Assembly (NCBI GenBank): GCA_043758105.1
Contig: JAYVOF010000049.1
Coordinates: 1 to 16,491 of the forward strand
Direction of reading: 5' to 3'
Length of the DNA: 16,491 bases
Source of the DNA: JANPPS01 sp043758105
GTDB taxonomy: Bacteria > Pseudomonadota > Alphaproteobacteria > Acetobacterales > Acetobacteraceae
Shown here: piece by piece, positions 1-6,350 of the stretch
How positions within the stretch are numbered: the first letter of the stretch is position 1
Layout of the letters: every line of letters begins with the position of its first letter
Program-made: the position numbers and the translations under genes
The notes under the pieces: generated by a model
Told to the model about the DNA's origin: nothing
Seen by the model: only the letters and a program-made list of their open reading frames with translations
Databases searched by the model: none

Positions 1-13
1 GACTGGGACGGCC

Positions 14-37
14 AAAAACGGTGGGCTGAAGCCCACC
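14..37 (-). terminator. Probable Rho-independent terminator after the ThiE-like gene
   Basis: Read on the minus strand, an 8-bp perfect stem GGTGGGCT/AGCCCACC with a 2-base loop (positions 37-20) is followed at once by GTTTTTGG, a five-T run at about 18-14. It lies some 40 bp beyond the minus-strand stop codon at 79-81, the right place to end the aldolase/thiE transcript. The same stem-loop sequence type is also a common dispersed repeat in proteobacteria, so it may be a repeat serving as a terminator. The short loop and short T run leave some doubt. Confidence 0.5.
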
Positions 38-74
38 CTACGATTTGCTAAATTAGGGGTGCGCGTGGAACTCC

Positions 75-111
75 ACCCTCACCCCGGCCCTCTCCCGCCA
101 GCGGGAGAGGC
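75..111. repeat. REP-like GC-rich palindrome overlapping the thiE 3' end
   Basis: A perfect 9-bp inverted repeat, CTCTCCCGC at 90-98 and GCGGGAGAG at 101-109 separated by two bases, is preceded by CCCTCACCCCGGCC. This layout is typical of a widespread intergenic proteobacterial repeat (recognised from memory, not searched). It is not purely intergenic here: the minus-strand ThiE-like frame runs through it and takes its stop TGA (81-79) from it. Confidence 0.7.
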
Positions 112-729
112 GGAAGACATTGCGGCGTTCATGGCGCGGACCCCGGCGGCGGGTCCGTCCGGATGCGACCAGACGGCGCTGACCACCGCCAAGAACCCGG
201 CGCCCGCTTGCACCAGCGGCGCACAGTTCTCCGCCGTGATCCCGCCGATGGCGACGCAGGGTAGCTCCATCAATTCGGACCACCAGGTCAATAGCTCCGG
301 CTCGGCGCTGATCGGCGCGTCCTTGGTCGTGGTGGGGAAGAACGCGCCGAACGCCACGTAATCCGCCCCGGCCTCCCCCGCCCGCATCGCCAGGTCCCGG
401 CTGTCATGGCAGGTGACGCCGAGGGTCAGATCGCCCAGCATCGCCCGGGCCGCGGTCGCGTCCAGGTCTTCCTGACCGACATGGGCACCATCCGCCCCGG
501 TGGCGCGCACCAAATCGGCCCGGTCATTCAACAGGAACGCCACGCCCCGGCTTTGCACGACCGGGCGCAGCGCGTCGATCGTGCGGCGCCAAATGTCGTC
601 ATCGGCGTCCTTGAGCCGCAGCTGCACCGCCGCCACGTCCCCCGCATCCAGCGCCCGGGCCAGCGTGTCGGCGAACGCCGGCCCGGCGGTGGTGGGGGTG
701 ATCAGATACAGGCGGCAGGGGTCGGTCAT
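79..729 (-). CDS. thiE: Thiamine phosphate synthase family protein (ThiE-like)
   Basis: 216 aa, the usual length for ThiE, which joins HMP-pyrophosphate and thiazole phosphate to make thiamine phosphate in the cytoplasm. The TIM-barrel landmarks occur in order: VQLRLKD (35-41), NDRADL (68-73), GADGAHVGQED (78-88), GVTCHDSRD (104-112), a phosphate-binding GAFFPTTTK (128-136) and AIGGIT (160-165). The first motif is normally QLREK, with Glu where this protein has Leu; the Arg and Lys are kept. It could therefore be an active ThiE or a divergent paralogue. The last residues, from about SPAGGRGPG, are encoded by a GC-rich palindromic repeat and look like a late addition. It lies downstream of the aldolase gene on the same strand, separated by another repeat, and probably shares its transcript. 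Confidence 0.85.
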   Translation of the reverse strand: MTDPCRLYLITPTTAGPAFADTLARALDAGDVAAVQLRLKDADDDIWRRTIDALRPVVQSRGVAFLLNDRADLVRATGADGAHVGQEDLDATAARAMLGDLTLGVTCHDSRDLAMRAGEAGADYVAFGAFFPTTTKDAPISAEPELLTWWSELMELPCVAIGGITAENCAPLVQAGAGFLAVVSAVWSHPDGPAAGVRAMNAAMSSASPAGGRGPG

Positions 730-739
730 ACGCGAGCCC

Positions 740-835
740 CGTCATCACGAGCCCCGCTTCGGGCGTGGCGATCCAGGGGCGGCAAGCCGGCGTGTCGCCC
801 CTGGATTGCTTCGGCCAAGCGGCCTCGCAATGACG
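740..835. repeat. Dispersed ~96-bp palindromic repeat, copy 1
   Basis: The outer ends are CGTCAT (740-745) and ATGACG (830-835). Inner arms GCGATCCAGGGGCG and CGCCCCTGGATTGC can pair into a long hairpin. It fills nearly the whole gap between the aldolase and ThiE-like genes and touches the aldolase stop codon at 836-838. Further copies are at 3487-3580 and 15472-15561. It could act as a 3' stability element or attenuator between two co-transcribed genes; that role is inferred. Confidence 0.85.
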
Positions 836-1753
836 TCACGCCTGGTAGATCGAAATGATCTTCGCCAGCATCGCCAGCGCCTCGGCACGCGGGCGCTGGA
901 AAGTGTTGCGGCCGATGATGCTGCCGTTGGCGCCACCGTCATGGATGCCCTGGATGCCGGCGTAGAGCGCGTCCAGATCACCGCCGAACTCACCGCCCGA
1001 GAAGATCACGATCCGCCGTCCGTCGAAGCAGCATTGCACCACGTGCGCAACGCGCGCGGCCAGGGTGCTGATGTCGATGTTCTGCGTGGCATAGGTCTTC
1101 TTCGCGGCCTCCAGGCTCACCACGGCGGTCGGCGGCTTGACCTTGATGATGTGCGCACCCAGCAGCGCCGCCATATGCGCGGCGTAGGCGCAGATATCGA
1201 CCGCCGTCTCGGCCGCCTTGTCCAAATCCGGGCCGCGCGGATAGCTCCAGACCACGACGGCCAGGCCCACGGACTTCGCCTCCTCCGCCAGCTCCCGCAA
1301 TTCCTCCATCTGGTCGAACGCGTATTCGCTGCCGGGATAGATGGTGAAGCCGATGGCCGAACAGCCCAGGCGCAGCGCGTCCGACACCGACCCGGTGACG
1401 GCCTGATCCTTGCTGGTGGCCAAGCTGTTGCTGCTGTTCAGCTTCAGGATGGTCGGGATCGACCCGGCGAACGTGCCGGACGCCGCCTCCAGCATGCCGA
1501 GCGGCGCGGCGTAGGCGTTGAGCCCGGCCTCGAGCGCCAGGGAGAAATGATAATGCGGGTCATAGCCGGCCGGGTTGGGGGCGAAGCTGCGCGCCGGGCC
1601 GTGCTCGAACCCCTGGTCCACCGGCAGGATCACCAGCTTGCCCGTGCCGGACAGCTTACCGGCCATCATCATGCGGGCGAGCTGACCCTTGGTGCCGGGA
1701 TTGTCGCTTTCGTAATTATCAAGGATCGCCTTGACCTTGGGGGTGACTTGCAT
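836..1753 (-). CDS. fba: Class I fructose-bisphosphate aldolase (DhnA/FbaB type)
   Basis: 305 aa, Schiff-base aldolase of the archaeal/DhnA type. It cleaves fructose-1,6-bisphosphate to dihydroxyacetone phosphate and glyceraldehyde-3-phosphate in glycolysis, and runs in reverse for gluconeogenesis. Visible landmarks are ILPVDQGFEHGP (42-53) near the N-terminus, GFTIYPGS (135-142), AVVVWSYPRGP (165-175), IIKVKPP (202-208) carrying the likely Schiff-base lysine (K204 or K206), and phosphate-binding loops FSGGE (251-255) and GANGSIIGRN (274-283). The start is ATG at 1753-1751 because AGGAGG lies about 8 bases upstream and the family begins near here; the frame stays open much further upstream. 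Its first 35 bases overlap the 3' end of the preceding small gene. The dispersed palindrome abuts its stop. Confidence 0.93.
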   Translation of the reverse strand: MQVTPKVKAILDNYESDNPGTKGQLARMMMAGKLSGTGKLVILPVDQGFEHGPARSFAPNPAGYDPHYHFSLALEAGLNAYAAPLGMLEAASGTFAGSIPTILKLNSSNSLATSKDQAVTGSVSDALRLGCSAIGFTIYPGSEYAFDQMEELRELAEEAKSVGLAVVVWSYPRGPDLDKAAETAVDICAYAAHMAALLGAHIIKVKPPTAVVSLEAAKKTYATQNIDISTLAARVAHVVQCCFDGRRIVIFSGGEFGGDLDALYAGIQGIHDGGANGSIIGRNTFQRPRAEALAMLAKIISIYQA

Positions 1754-2162
1754 GGGAAGTGCCTCCTGAAGATGGGGCCGGGTTAGCCGATCCGAGCCAG
1801 GTGGCCAAGTGCCGGGCCGCGCCGTATTCGGCCAAATCGAGGGCGGGCGGACGCTCTGGCAGTACCAGAGCCCCCTGCCGCACCGCCCGCTCTGCCACAT
1901 CATCCCAGGCCGGGCAGGGGACCAGGACCATGACGCGGCAGCCGATGGAAAGCGCCTCCAGCACGCGGCCGGGTGAGTCGCCGCAATCCAGGATGTCCGC
2001 GCAGCCGGGGGCATAGGCCATCAACGCGCGCCACCAGCCGCACCCGGCATAGGCGGCGGCGTTCGGTCCCGACAGCAGCGTCACCGGCCGGCCTAGGCCG
2101 GTCGCCAGCCGGACATGCGGTAGGCCATGCACGGTGACGACGGGGTGCGGGGGCCGGTTCAT
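1719..2162 (-). CDS. Uncharacterised 147-aa protein upstream of and overlapping fba
   Basis: I recognise no named domain. The protein is soluble-looking, begins MNRPPHPVVTVHGLPHVR, contains a VTLLSGPNAAAYAGCGWW stretch at about 28-45, then CADILDCGDSPGRVLEAL, and ends in a disordered Ser/Gly/Pro tail. GGTTGAAGG sits just before the ATG. Its 3' end overlaps the aldolase start by 35 bp in another frame and contains the aldolase ribosome-binding site, so the last residues are probably dictated by that signal. I recall proteins of this kind beside aldolase genes in Acetobacteraceae, which supports it as real, but the function is unknown. It is divergent from the zapA-side genes, with 66 bp between the two starts. 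Confidence 0.65.
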   Translation of the reverse strand: MNRPPHPVVTVHGLPHVRLATGLGRPVTLLSGPNAAAYAGCGWWRALMAYAPGCADILDCGDSPGRVLEALSIGCRVMVLVPCPAWDDVAERAVRQGALVLPERPPALDLAEYGAARHLATWLGSANPAPSSGGTSHASHPQGQGDP

Positions 2163-2228
2163 GCTTGACCTTCAACCGGTTGCAAGGCTTCTGTTAATCC
2201 CGGAACGTAACTCTTGGAAGGAGTCCCG

Positions 2229-2402
2229 GTGCCCCACGACGACGCGCCCGACCACGACCAGGACGCCATGACCCGCATCGAGGCCGCGCTGGAGCGCATC
2301 GCGCAGCGTCCGGCCCCGCCGGTCGTAAGCTCAGCCAAGCCCGAGGTGGCGGCGCGGCTCGACACGCTCATCACCACCCTGCGCACCGCGCTGGACGCAT
2401 AA
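2229..2402 (+). CDS. Small hypothetical protein upstream of zapA (57 aa)
   Basis: A short, mostly helical protein: an acidic N-terminus with several Asp and His, then helix-forming MTRIEAALERIAQRP, a Pro/Val linker, and a second helix PEVAARLDTLITTLRTALDA. The start is chosen as GTG at 2229 because AAGGAG stands five bases before it; an in-frame TTG at 2214 has no such site. It ends 11 bp before the zapA start, so the two are almost certainly co-transcribed. Alphaproteobacteria often carry a small helical or coiled-coil protein just before zapA, and this fits that slot. A role linked to cell division is suggested by position only. Confidence 0.7.
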   Translation: MPHDDAPDHDQDAMTRIEAALERIAQRPAPPVVSSAKPEVAARLDTLITTLRTALDA

Positions 2403-2413
2403 GGACTGCCCGG

Positions 2414-2737
2414 ATGGCCCAGCTTACCTTCAAGATCAACGGCTATTCCTACACGCTGGGCTGTGCCGACGGCGAGGAGGCGCATCTGCAGGCCATGGTC
2501 GATGAGGTCGATGTCCGGGTCGGCAAGGTGAAGGCGCTGGGCAGTCAGAGCGGCGAGGGCCGGCTGCTGGTGCAGGCGGCGCTGCTGATGGCGGATGAGC
2601 TGCATGATCTGCGGCTCGAACTGGACGGGATCCGCGCCGGCAAGGCGGCGAGTGCGGAGGATAAGCGGCTGCAGGCCCGGCTCGCCAAGGCGGCGGCGCG
2701 CGCGGAGGCGATTGCGACCGAGGCGGAGCCACACTAA
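2414..2737 (+). CDS. zapA: Cell division protein ZapA
   Basis: 107 aa. ZapA binds FtsZ and cross-links protofilaments at the cytoplasmic Z-ring. The N-terminal half has the ZapA fold signature: MAQLTFKINGYSYTLGC with two beta strands, then GEEAHLQAMVDEVDVRVGKV, the helix that packs in the globular head. This is followed by GRLLVQAALLMADELHDL and a long Ala/Lys/Glu-rich coiled coil from about 62 to 105 used for tetramer formation. AAGGA lies 8 bases before the ATG. Downstream is the 6S RNA gene and then fau, the order seen across many proteobacteria. Confidence 0.92.
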   Translation: MAQLTFKINGYSYTLGCADGEEAHLQAMVDEVDVRVGKVKALGSQSGEGRLLVQAALLMADELHDLRLELDGIRAGKAASAEDKRLQARLAKAAARAEAIATEAEPH

Positions 2738-2741
2738 GTAT

Positions 2742-2893
2742 GCAGGGCGGGGCTGCCCGGTTCGTCAGGCACTTCACCCCCGGGGCCAATAAGCACTCTC
2801 CCGGGAGCTGGCTCTGTCAAGATCGTGGTCTTGGTAACCGGTGCCCACCTGCGCAAGCAGGCTTCGGGAGGGTGAGACGCCAACGGCCAGGGC
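2742..2893 (+). ncRNA. ssrS: 6S RNA
   Basis: Position and sequence both match 6S RNA, which mimics an open promoter and binds the sigma70 RNA polymerase holoenzyme. It lies between zapA and fau, the classic location. It contains GGTTCGTCAGGCACTT near the 5' side, CACTCTCCCGGGAGC, CTCTGTCAAGATC, TTGGTAACCGGTGCCCACC and CTTCGGGAGGGTGAGACGCC. Folding by eye gives a ten-pair stem between 2794-2803 and 2865-2874, a closing stem CGUC/GACG with GUU/AAC, an apical CAAGA/UCUUG hairpin, and a side hairpin CCTGC-GCAA-GCAGG at 2848-2861. Exact 5' and 3' ends are uncertain by 5-10 bases. It is probably transcribed from zapA or its own promoter, then processed. Confidence 0.88.
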
Positions 2894-2903
2894 GGCTCCG
2901 CAC

Positions 2904-3440
2904 TTGAACAAGGCCGAGATGCGTGCGGCGGCGATTGCGCTCCGCGCGGGCCTCGATCCCGCCTGGGGTGAGGCGCTGACCGAACTGGTGCTGGCGCGGC
3001 ATCCCCCGGTGCCCGGCGAAATTTGGGCCGGGTATTGGCCGATCGGGACCGAAATCGACATCCGCCCCTTGCTGCATCGGCTGGCCGCGAATGGTCCCGT
3101 TCTGCTGCCGGTCACGCCGCCGCGGGGTCAGCCCCTGATTTTCCGCCGCTGGGAACCCGGCGATGTTTTGCAATCCGAGCGCTTCGGCACGTCTGCGCCG
3201 GCGGGCGAGTTGATGGTGCCCGACGTGATCCTCGTGCCGCTCCTCGCGTTTGACGCGCGCGGTGGCCGGCTCGGCTATGGTGCCGGGTATTACGACCGGA
3301 CGCTGGCCGCGTTACCGGGCCGGCGGACGATCGGCTGTGCGTTCGCGGCGCAACAGGTGACGCGCGTGCCGATGGATGAAAACGATGTCCGCATGGACGC
3401 CATTGCGACTGAGCGGGAGGTTTTGTTTTTCAGGGAATGA
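2904..3440 (+). CDS. fau: 5-formyltetrahydrofolate cyclo-ligase
   Basis: 178 aa from the chosen TTG. This cytoplasmic enzyme uses ATP to convert 5-formyl-THF to 5,10-methenyl-THF. Landmarks are the N-terminal KAEMR (3-7), with the lysine the family uses for ATP; GYWPIGTEIDIRPLL (43-57); and the C-terminal signature FDARGGRLGYGAGYYDRTL (116-134). The frame is open back to 2841, but that stretch is 6S RNA, so the longer start is unlikely. The in-frame ATG at 2919 would drop the conserved lysine, so TTG at 2904 is preferred although its ribosome-binding site is weak. Its neighbour order, zapA-6S-fau, is ancient. It converges on the histidine kinase gene across a palindromic repeat. Confidence 0.9.
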   Translation: MNKAEMRAAAIALRAGLDPAWGEALTELVLARHPPVPGEIWAGYWPIGTEIDIRPLLHRLAANGPVLLPVTPPRGQPLIFRRWEPGDVLQSERFGTSAPAGELMVPDVILVPLLAFDARGGRLGYGAGYYDRTLAALPGRRTIGCAFAAQQVTRVPMDENDVRMDAIATEREVLFFRE

Positions 3441-3486
3441 TCGTTGTGATAGCAGCGGCCGCAGGCAGTGACCCGCTGTCATTAAC

Positions 3487-3580
3487 CGTCATTGCGAGCC
3501 GCTTAGCGAAGCAATCCAGGGGCCGCGAGCTTTTATGGCCCCTGGATTGCTTCGCCGCCAAGTGGCGTCTCGCAATGACG
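3487..3580. repeat. Dispersed palindromic repeat, copy 2
   Basis: 94 bp bounded by CGTCATTGCGAG (3487-3498) and CTCGCAATGACG (3569-3580). Inner arms GCGAAGCAATCCAGGGG and CCCCTGGATTGCTTCGC pair across a short A/T-containing loop, making this the most perfect palindrome of the three copies. It sits between the convergent fau and histidine kinase genes, four bases from the kinase stop, where a hairpin of this size could end or protect both transcripts. The rest of the 144-bp gap (3441-3486) shows nothing further. Confidence 0.88.
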
Positions 3581-3584
3581 ATGA

Positions 3585-5639
3585 TTACCCGACCATCCGA
3601 AGTGTCGTCTGCAGGTGTTCGGCCAGCTCGGCCCGGCGGTAGGGCTTGGTGAGGATGGGGATGTTGGCCGGGATGCGGTGTTCGCCTGTGAGGACGTCGT
3701 TGGTGTAGCCCGAGGTGAGCAGCACGCGGAGGCCTGGGCGCACGCGTCCGGCTTCGGCGGCCAGCTCCACACCGTTCATGCCGCCGGGCATGACGATGTC
3801 GGAGAATAGGACGTCGAACGCGCTCTGACCGCGGAGTAGGTCCAGCGCCTCGGCCGCGTCCCGGGCGGCGACGACCTGATAGCCGAGGTCGGCCAGGTTT
3901 TCGACGACGGCGGACAGGACATCCGGGTCGTCTTCTACCGCGAGCACGGTTTCACCGGCTGTGGCCCGGCGCGGCACGGCCGCAAGGCTGGTGCGTGCCG
4001 CTGCGATGGCCGAAACCGGGGCCGGGGCACTGTCTGCCCGCGGCAGCCAGATTTCGACCGTGGTGCCATGACCCGGCAACGACGCGATCTCGACCGTGCC
4101 GCCGGCGGCGTGCGCGAATCCATGCACCTGGCTGAGGCCGAGGCCGGAGCCGCGGCCGAATTCCTTGGTGGTGAAGAACGGCTCGAACATCTGCGCCCGG
4201 GTTGCGGCGTCCATACCAACGCCGTTATCGGTGACGGCGACCACGATATAGGAACCGCCGGCGAGCCCGGGGATCCCATCCTTAGCCGGCATTTCCGGCC
4301 GGGTGACGTTGCGGGTCGTGACGGCGATTTGGCCGCCCTGGGATTGGACCGCATCCCGGGCGTTGACGACGAGGTTCAGCACGGCCGCTTCGAACTCACC
4401 AGGGTCGATCCGCACCGGGTGCAGCGCTGGGTGCAGCGTGAAGGCGATATCGATCGTCTCATTGACCGCGCGGCGGGCCAGGAGCTCGAAATCGAGCAGG
4501 ATGGCATTCGGGTTCACCGTCTCGGGCCGCAAATCCTGCCGGCGGGCGAAGGTCAGCATCTGCCGGGTCAGCCGCGCGCCGCGCTCGGCCGCGTCCATTC
4601 CAGCCGCCGACATCCGCAGGACGCGCTGCCGGTCATCCGGGCGGCGGCGGATCATGTCGAAGGCGCTCGTCATGACCATAAGCAAGTTGTTGAAATCATG
4701 CGCAACGCCGCCGGTCAGACGGCCGATGGCCTCCATTTTCTGCACCTGGCGCAGTGATGCCTCCACCCGCGCCACGTCCTCGACCGCGGCCTCCGCCCGG
4801 GCGCGCAGGGCGTCAACCTCATGCAGATAGGCCCTCAGGATGACGAACGCCGAGACCACGGCTTCAATCCGGCCGCCATACCATCCGATCGACCCCCGCG
4901 CGCCCCCGGCCAGGGTTAGACAATTGTCGAGGATCAATAGAAACAATGAAACGCCGATCCACAGCTCGAGGACCGTCCGCCGTTGCCGCGTCATGCGCCA
5001 CACCAGCGCGAGTGCCGCGGCCGTGACAAGCTGTAACCCGAGCCCCACGCCTGAGCGGGTTACGTCCGAATAATCATCCCCGGTCACCTGATGCGGGAGC
5101 CAGGGCAGCCCGGCGGTGCAGGCCAGGGCGGTGAGGCCAGCGGCGGAGAGGGCGATCAGCGCCGCCACCGCCGCAGCCCTGCGTCCCACGACGACCGGTT
5201 CGCCGCGGAGCGTCAGGGCATAGGCCATTGCGCACACCGGCGGCCCCAAGTGCCAGAACATCCAAAGCCACGTCGTCGTCTCCGGCCCCGCGCCCAGTAT
5301 GCGAGCGCCTCCTAATAGAACGGGAAAGCTCAGCAACTGCAGCATGACGATCGCCACGGTGTAGAGCGTGCCCGCCGCAATGAGCAGCAGCGGCAGCGAG
5401 CGTGAGCGGAAGAATTGCGCAAACAGCACCCAGGCGCTCAGGCCATAGGCGCTGATCAATGCCGTTTGATCGATCAGGATGAAACCGGGCAGAACCGGAC
5501 CGGGCCGGGCCGCGATGGTCATCAGGCCGCCGGTGGTCACGGTGGCCATGAGGCACAGCACCAGCGCCGCCTGCCGCGGCCCGGCTGCGGACGCTTCAGT
5601 CGCGACGGTCGCTGATCGATGGCCGGTGCCTGATGACAT
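3585..5639 (-). CDS. Hybrid sensor histidine kinase with MASE4-like membrane domain
   Basis: 684 aa. Residues about 25-275 hold seven or eight hydrophobic segments with the MASE4-like motifs DDYSDVTRSGVG (188-199) and WYGGRIEAVVSAFVILRAYLHEV (split at 253-275), a membrane-embedded sensor region. A short coiled linker follows, then HisKA with H-box GGVAHDFNNLL (H314), and HATPase_c with N-box NLVVNARDAV (422-431), G1 VTDNGVGM (469-476), FEPFFTTK (485-492) and GRGSGLGL (495-502). A C-terminal receiver carries EDD (569-571), phospho-acceptor D614 in FSDIVMPGG, LLTSGY and K665. All catalytic residues are present. The receiver has no output domain and no partner regulator or histidine phosphotransferase lies nearby, so its target is unknown. 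It is separated from the upstream gene by an A/T-rich 129-bp gap and is probably transcribed alone. Confidence 0.93.
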   Translation of the reverse strand: MSSGTGHRSATVATEASAAGPRQAALVLCLMATVTTGGLMTIAARPGPVLPGFILIDQTALISAYGLSAWVLFAQFFRSRSLPLLLIAAGTLYTVAIVMLQLLSFPVLLGGARILGAGPETTTWLWMFWHLGPPVCAMAYALTLRGEPVVVGRRAAAVAALIALSAAGLTALACTAGLPWLPHQVTGDDYSDVTRSGVGLGLQLVTAAALALVWRMTRQRRTVLELWIGVSLFLLILDNCLTLAGGARGSIGWYGGRIEAVVSAFVILRAYLHEVDALRARAEAAVEDVARVEASLRQVQKMEAIGRLTGGVAHDFNNLLMVMTSAFDMIRRRPDDRQRVLRMSAAGMDAAERGARLTRQMLTFARRQDLRPETVNPNAILLDFELLARRAVNETIDIAFTLHPALHPVRIDPGEFEAAVLNLVVNARDAVQSQGGQIAVTTRNVTRPEMPAKDGIPGLAGGSYIVVAVTDNGVGMDAATRAQMFEPFFTTKEFGRGSGLGLSQVHGFAHAAGGTVEIASLPGHGTTVEIWLPRADSAPAPVSAIAAARTSLAAVPRRATAGETVLAVEDDPDVLSAVVENLADLGYQVVAARDAAEALDLLRGQSAFDVLFSDIVMPGGMNGVELAAEAGRVRPGLRVLLTSGYTNDVLTGEHRIPANIPILTKPYRRAELAEHLQTTLRMVG

Positions 5640-5699
5640 CGCTTCATCCTAAGGGTTCACCTAAAAACCCGAGATTAAGCGATTAGCACATTTTGCAGG

Positions 5700-5750
5700 G
5701 TAAATGCGAATTAAATACACGTCATACGGGTATTCTAGAAAGTGTCACAA
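5700..5750 (-). promoter_or_regulatory. Candidate promoter and CtrA-like site for the histidine kinase
   Basis: In the A/T-rich gap 5640-5768, the minus strand reads TTGTGA (5750-5745), an 18-base spacer, then TATGAC (5726-5721): each hexamer matches the sigma70 consensus at four of six positions. Just downstream is TTAA-N7-TTAC (5714-5700), seven of eight bases of the CtrA full site TTAA-N7-TTAA. Placed just after a -10, such a site would be expected to block transcription. These are short degenerate matches found by eye. Confidence 0.27.
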
Positions 5751-5768
5751 CCAAAGTTCGGCTGAGGT

Positions 5769-6350
5769 TTACGGAGCCCCCAGCAAGGCGCGCTTCAACT
5801 CCTCCGAAGGCGGGGTCGGGCCGATGAACCCGGATAGGAGGCGGAGGCCCAAATCCGGGTTGGCATAGTCCCCGACCGACTTGTTATTCACGAGCACGCG
5901 CACATCCCTCGGCGTGACGACATAGGTCAGCGTGTCGCCGACGGCCATGGCGGGGGTGGCGGCGATCATGTGTTCGAAATCCGCCGCGTCCGCCGCGTTG
6001 CAGCCGCCCTGGCCGCAATTGCGTTGTTCGCCCTCCCGGTAATGCTTTTCGATATCGGATTTGGACGCCGCGTGCAGAAATTGCAGTAGGATGACCTTCG
6101 GCCCGGCCGACGACAAAATCTCTCGCGGATCGTCGCTTTTCTGTCCGACATAGAGTGCTGCGGCATAGACCTTGACCTGGAACACCGTGAGCGTGCGGAG
6201 CCCGATGCCGTTCAGCACGAGAGACCGCCCGCCGACTGGATACGTGTCGGGCAGCGTCGCACCGCCGAGTGTGGCCGCGCGCCCAGGTGCCACTGTCCCG
6301 GTCAGCGCCATCATCAACACGACCCCGCACCACGCCCGCCACACTTTCAT
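5769..6350 (-). CDS. Exported chalcone-isomerase-like domain protein
   Basis: 193 aa with a signal peptide: positive MKVWRAW, a hydrophobic core GVVLMMALTGTV, and a likely cut near PGRA-A (about residue 25). The mature part shows the bacterial chalcone-isomerase-like pattern LVLNGIGLRTLTVFQVKVYAAALYV (split at 45-69), then LQFLHAASKSDIEKHYREG and a C-terminal region with NPDLGLRLLSGFIGP. Bacterial members are periplasmic or lipocalin-like proteins not shown to act on flavonoids, and the role is open. It has one NCGQGGC cysteine pair that may form a disulfide. GGGAGG stands five or six bases before the ATG. That ATG overlaps the stop of a small upstream ORF as ATGA. Confidence 0.87.
   Translation of the reverse strand: MKVWRAWCGVVLMMALTGTVAPGRAATLGGATLPDTYPVGGRSLVLNGIGLRTLTVFQVKVYAAALYVGQKSDDPREILSSAGPKVILLQFLHAASKSDIEKHYREGEQRNCGQGGCNAADAADFEHMIAATPAMAVGDTLTYVVTPRDVRVLVNNKSVGDYANPDLGLRLLSGFIGPTPPSEELKRALLGAP

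Noticed and set aside
500..1786. Long plus-strand ORF of about 428 codons opposite the ThiE-like and aldolase genes
   Set aside because: Arg/Ala/Gly/His-rich translation with no motif; it is the antisense shadow of two well-recognised genes and runs through a repeat.
4068..4757. Plus-strand ORF opposite the histidine kinase
   Set aside because: Covers the HATPase and HisKA coding region in antisense; no recognisable domain and typical shadow composition.
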